A DNA stretch of 6,690 bases from positions 1 to 6,690 of the forward strand of contig JACCVE010000196.1 in NCBI GenBank assembly GCA_013698285.1. The letters are read 5' to 3'. The notes below the pieces were generated by a model. That model was not told the DNA's origin. It did not search any database and saw only the letters and a list, made by a program, of their open reading frames with translations. Positions 4,654-6,690 of the stretch are shown here, piece after piece. Each line of letters starts with the position of its first letter. Positions within the stretch are counted from its first letter, which is position 1. Made by a program: the position numbers and the translations under genes. Origin of the DNA: Chloroflexia bacterium (GTDB taxonomy: Bacteria > Chloroflexota > Chloroflexia > Thermomicrobiales > UBA6265).

Positions 4654-5678
4654 CTGCGGATCGATGCGGTCGATTTTTACCCGTTGTCGATGCCCGAAGT
4701 GCGCGACATCGGCGACGGCAGCCAGGATGCTCTCCTGGTCCGCATCCGAGCGGGACCATTCGTTGGCTGGGGCGAGTGCGATGCCTCTCCGTTGGTCACG
4801 TTCGCGAGCCTGGTCTGTCCGATGTCTCAATGCGCCTGCCACCCGGTTCGGGATTCGGTCTTGGGACAATCCCTCGATGGTCCGGCCGAGATCTCGCGCA
4901 TTGGCCGGCTCGTCCGCGAGCGGAGTCTCGACCTCCTACGGGCCGACCATGCCCTGTCCGGTATCGACATCGCAATGTGTGGGACCTGGTTAGCAAGCGC
5001 TTCGACACCCCGATCTACCGCCTGCTCGGTGACGAGGTCGCCCTCCCGAAAGTACCCTACACCTCGGCCCTCTTCGGCAACGATCCGGCAGAGACCCTGG
5101 CACTCGCCCGCCGGGCAAGCGATCGCGGTTTTCGGGCGGCAAAGTTCGGCTGGGGCCCCTATGGGATCGGAAACGTGGCCGCCGGCGTAGACCACGTCGC
5201 CGCGACGCGAGAAGGACTGGGGCCGGAGGGCATCTTGCTCGTCGATGCCGGGACCGTCTGGTTCGATGCCGTGGAGCGCGCCGCTGCCCGGCTCGATCAC
5301 CTCCGCCAGCATGGTGTCACCTGGTTGGAAGAGCCGTTCGTCTCCGGGGCATTCGGGGCCTACCGCGCCCTGGCGGCCAGGAGCGGGACGGTGAGGCTGG
5401 CGGCTGGGGAGGGATGCCACACGCCGTTCCAGGCCAAACACCTCATGGATCACGCCGGCAGCGGATTCATCTAGATCGACGCCGGCCGGATTGGCAGCAT
5501 CACCTCGGCACGAGAGGTCGCGACCTACGCCGGCTCGCGCGGCGTCCAGTACGTCAACCACACCCACGGTGGTGACTGGCAGGATCCTATGAGGCTCAAA
5601 AACTGTGTCAAGCGGGTCGCCGGCCGCCTAGGCACGTCGGCCCGCTGGTGCCAGGTGAGGAACCAGTCCGCGCGATGA
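4654..5678 (+). pseudogene. Decayed enolase-superfamily (mandelate racemase / muconate lactonizing enzyme-like) gene
   Basis: Two frames together encode most of an enolase-superfamily dehydratase/racemase. The first frame (4654-4977) gives the capping domain: LRIDAVDFYPLSMPEVRDIG, then DALLVRIRAG, VGWGECDASP and LSGIDIAM. The second frame (from 4980) continues WDLVSKRF and carries the barrel with its expected acids and bases: KFGWG (Lys at 5142), LLVDAG (Asp at 5244), WLEEPF (Glu at 5328-5333), AAGEG (Glu at 5409), IDAGRIG and VNHT (His at 5559). Lesions: a duplicated TG at 4976-4979 shifts frame by +2; TAG at 5472-5474 replaces the expected Gln in FIQIDAGRIG; similarity stops after VNHT (5564), so the C-terminal end is missing and an unrelated tail runs to TGA at 5676-5678; and the natural start position reads CTG (4654) behind a GGAG. 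The substrate is unknown. It is almost surely non-functional. Confidence 0.88.
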
Positions 5679-5684
5679 CGACGC
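5565..5684. other. Unexplained stretch between the enolase relic and the glcD promoter
   Basis: After the last recognisable enolase codon the relic's frame encodes about 37 residues of no known family (HGGDWQDPMRLKN onward) before TGA at 5676-5678. An imperfect inverted repeat lies at 5627-5655: CCT-A-GGCAC against GTGCCAGG with one bulged A, a 12-nt loop and no T run, so it does not look like an intrinsic terminator. I recognise no gene here. It may mark a deletion or insertion junction that removed the end of the enolase gene. Confidence 0.4.
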
Positions 5685-5713
5685 TTGCCGGGTCGGCATG
5701 GGCGGGGGATACT
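5685..5713 (+). promoter_or_regulatory. Putative promoter of the glcD-like gene
   Basis: TTGCCG (5685-5690) and GATACT (5708-5713) lie 17 nt apart, each matching four of six consensus bases. The predicted start near 5720 would give a leader of about 74 nt before the ATG at 5794. The spacing is ideal but the boxes are only fair, so this is tentative. Confidence 0.45.
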
Positions 5714-5793
5714 GTCGGACCAGGCTCGGCCACGGCCGGGCCAGTGTCAGTACGTGTCCCCATCTCACCGGATCGTGCGCGAGGGACTCCCCG

Positions 5794-6690
5794 ATGGCAA
5801 CCAAGACCGTCGCCGGCGACCTGATTGACCGGCTTCAACGCATCGTCGGCCCGGGAGGGGTCCACCACCGGCCCGCGGACCTCCTCGTCTACGAGTACGA
5901 CGGTTCGGTCGAAGGGGCGGTCGATACCGCCCGGCCGCTGGCGGTGACACTCCCGACCTCGACCGAGCAGGTCGCCGCGATCGTCCGCGTGGCGCGGGAC
6001 GCGAACTTGCCCGTCACCGCCCGTGGCGCGGGCACCGGCCTCTCCGGCGGCGCGGTGGCCCGAGAGGGGGGCATCATCATCGCCCTGACCCGGATGGACC
6101 GGGTCCTGGAGATCGACCCGATCGACCACACGGCCCTGGTCGAGCCGGGCGTGATCAACCTGGAGTTGTCCGAGCAGACGCTGCCGGGCGGCCACTTCTT
6201 CGCCCCCGACCCGTCTAGCCAGAAGGCCTGCACCATCGGCGGCAACGTCGCCGAGAACTCGGGCGGGCCCCATTGCCTGAAGTACGGCGTCACGACGAAC
6301 CATATCCTTGGCCTGGAGGTCGTCCTGCCAGACGGCCGCATCGCCTGGCTCGGTGGCGGGGCGGCGGACCGGCCGGGCTACGACCTGACCGGCGCCCTGG
6401 TCGGTTCGGAGGGCATGCTGGGCATCGTGACGAAGGCCCTCGTCCGCCTCACTCCGGTCCCCGCCGCCACGGTCGTCATGCTGGCCGCCTTCGCCAACAT
6501 CGATTCCGCCTCCCAGGCCGTGACGCGCATCATTGGCGTCGGGATCCTGCCCGCCGCGCTAGAGATGATGGACGCCCTGACCATCCAGGCGGTCGAGCCC
6601 GCCTTTCACGCGGGCTACCCGATGGATGCCGGGGCCGTCCTGATCGTCGAGGTCGACGGCTCGACGGACGAGGTCCGCGAGGTGGAGGGC
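5794..6690 (+). CDS. glcD: FAD-linked oxidase, GlcD type (glycolate/D-lactate dehydrogenase subunit), N-terminal part
   Basis: The frame is open from ATG 5794 to the window edge (299 codons, no stop seen). GlcD-type enzymes oxidise D-2-hydroxyacids such as glycolate or D-lactate with FAD. The FAD-binding PCMH domain is clear: LAVTLPTSTEQVAAIVRVAR (residues 49-68), the pyrophosphate loop PVTARGAGTGLSGGAV (73-88), APDPSSQKACTIGGNVAENS (137-156) with GGPHCLKYGVT directly after, and LVGSEGMLGIVTKALVRLTP, which leads into the C-terminal FAD-linked oxidase domain. The start has GAGGG at 5781-5785, 8 nt upstream. The family is usually about 460-500 residues, so roughly the last third or more is missing. 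Partner genes glcE and glcF, if present, would lie downstream outside the window. Glycolate and D-lactate cannot be told apart from this part alone. Confidence 0.93.
   Translation, partial: MATKTVAGDLIDRLQRIVGPGGVHHRPADLLVYEYDGSVEGAVDTARPLAVTLPTSTEQVAAIVRVARDANLPVTARGAGTGLSGGAVAREGGIIIALTRMDRVLEIDPIDHTALVEPGVINLELSEQTLPGGHFFAPDPSSQKACTIGGNVAENSGGPHCLKYGVTTNHILGLEVVLPDGRIAWLGGGAADRPGYDLTGALVGSEGMLGIVTKALVRLTPVPAATVVMLAAFANIDSASQAVTRIIGVGILPAALEMMDALTIQAVEPAFHAGYPMDAGAVLIVEVDGSTDEVREVEG

Noticed and set aside
4461..5474. A single 337-codon plus-strand frame taken as one protein
   Set aside because: Only its part after about 4980 is real enolase sequence. The first 170 or so codons are out of frame with the capping domain, which continues in another frame; the gene is frameshifted.
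5627..5655. Imperfect hairpin CCT-A-GGCAC / GTGCCAGG as a terminator
   Set aside because: It has a bulge, a 12-nt loop and no T run after it.
1..6690. A new defence system, CRISPR array, phage or transposon
   Set aside because: No repeat array, transposase, integrase, nuclease, helicase or toxin-antitoxin pair was found. The only gene with a defence-linked domain is the single EVE gene.

Overview
The window is GC-rich bacterial chromosome with dense, mostly housekeeping gene content. The protein sequence style (Asp/Arg/Gly-rich proteins, GTG starts, a GNAT tail ending in DDYRIYGRWL) suggests a Chloroflexota-like organism, perhaps Thermomicrobia. This is an impression from the sequence, not a database result. 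Nothing phage-, IS- or CRISPR-like is visible.

Left part (1-2111): the C-terminal tail of a GNAT acetyltransferase is followed after 59 nt by a full-length chorismate synthase gene (aroC). A class I SAM-dependent methyltransferase gene faces it, and the two coding regions overlap tail to tail by 26 nt.

Centre (2162-3930): this is a trans-translation locus. smpB has a near-consensus promoter placed so that its mRNA should be leaderless. Two tandem, diverged genes for small Dabb (dimeric alpha+beta barrel) proteins follow. Next comes a tmRNA gene (ssrA) with a strong extended -10 promoter, a complete acceptor stem, a PK1 pseudoknot, a short tag reading frame for (A)GTTPVALAA and an intrinsic terminator. 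SmpB and tmRNA act together to rescue stalled ribosomes. The role of the Dabb pair between them is unknown.

Right part (3991-6690): a stand-alone EVE-domain gene lies on the minus strand. After it comes a decayed enolase-superfamily gene (mandelate racemase / muconate lactonizing type) with a 2-nt insertion, an in-frame TAG, a lost C-terminal end and no good start codon. The window closes with the first 299 codons of a GlcD-type FAD-linked oxidase, which runs off the right edge.

I found no convincing new multi-gene system. The points most worth a second look are the smpB-Dabb-Dabb-ssrA arrangement, the leaderless smpB promoter, the short tmRNA tag with an unencoded CCA end, and the EVE gene without a visible restriction partner.
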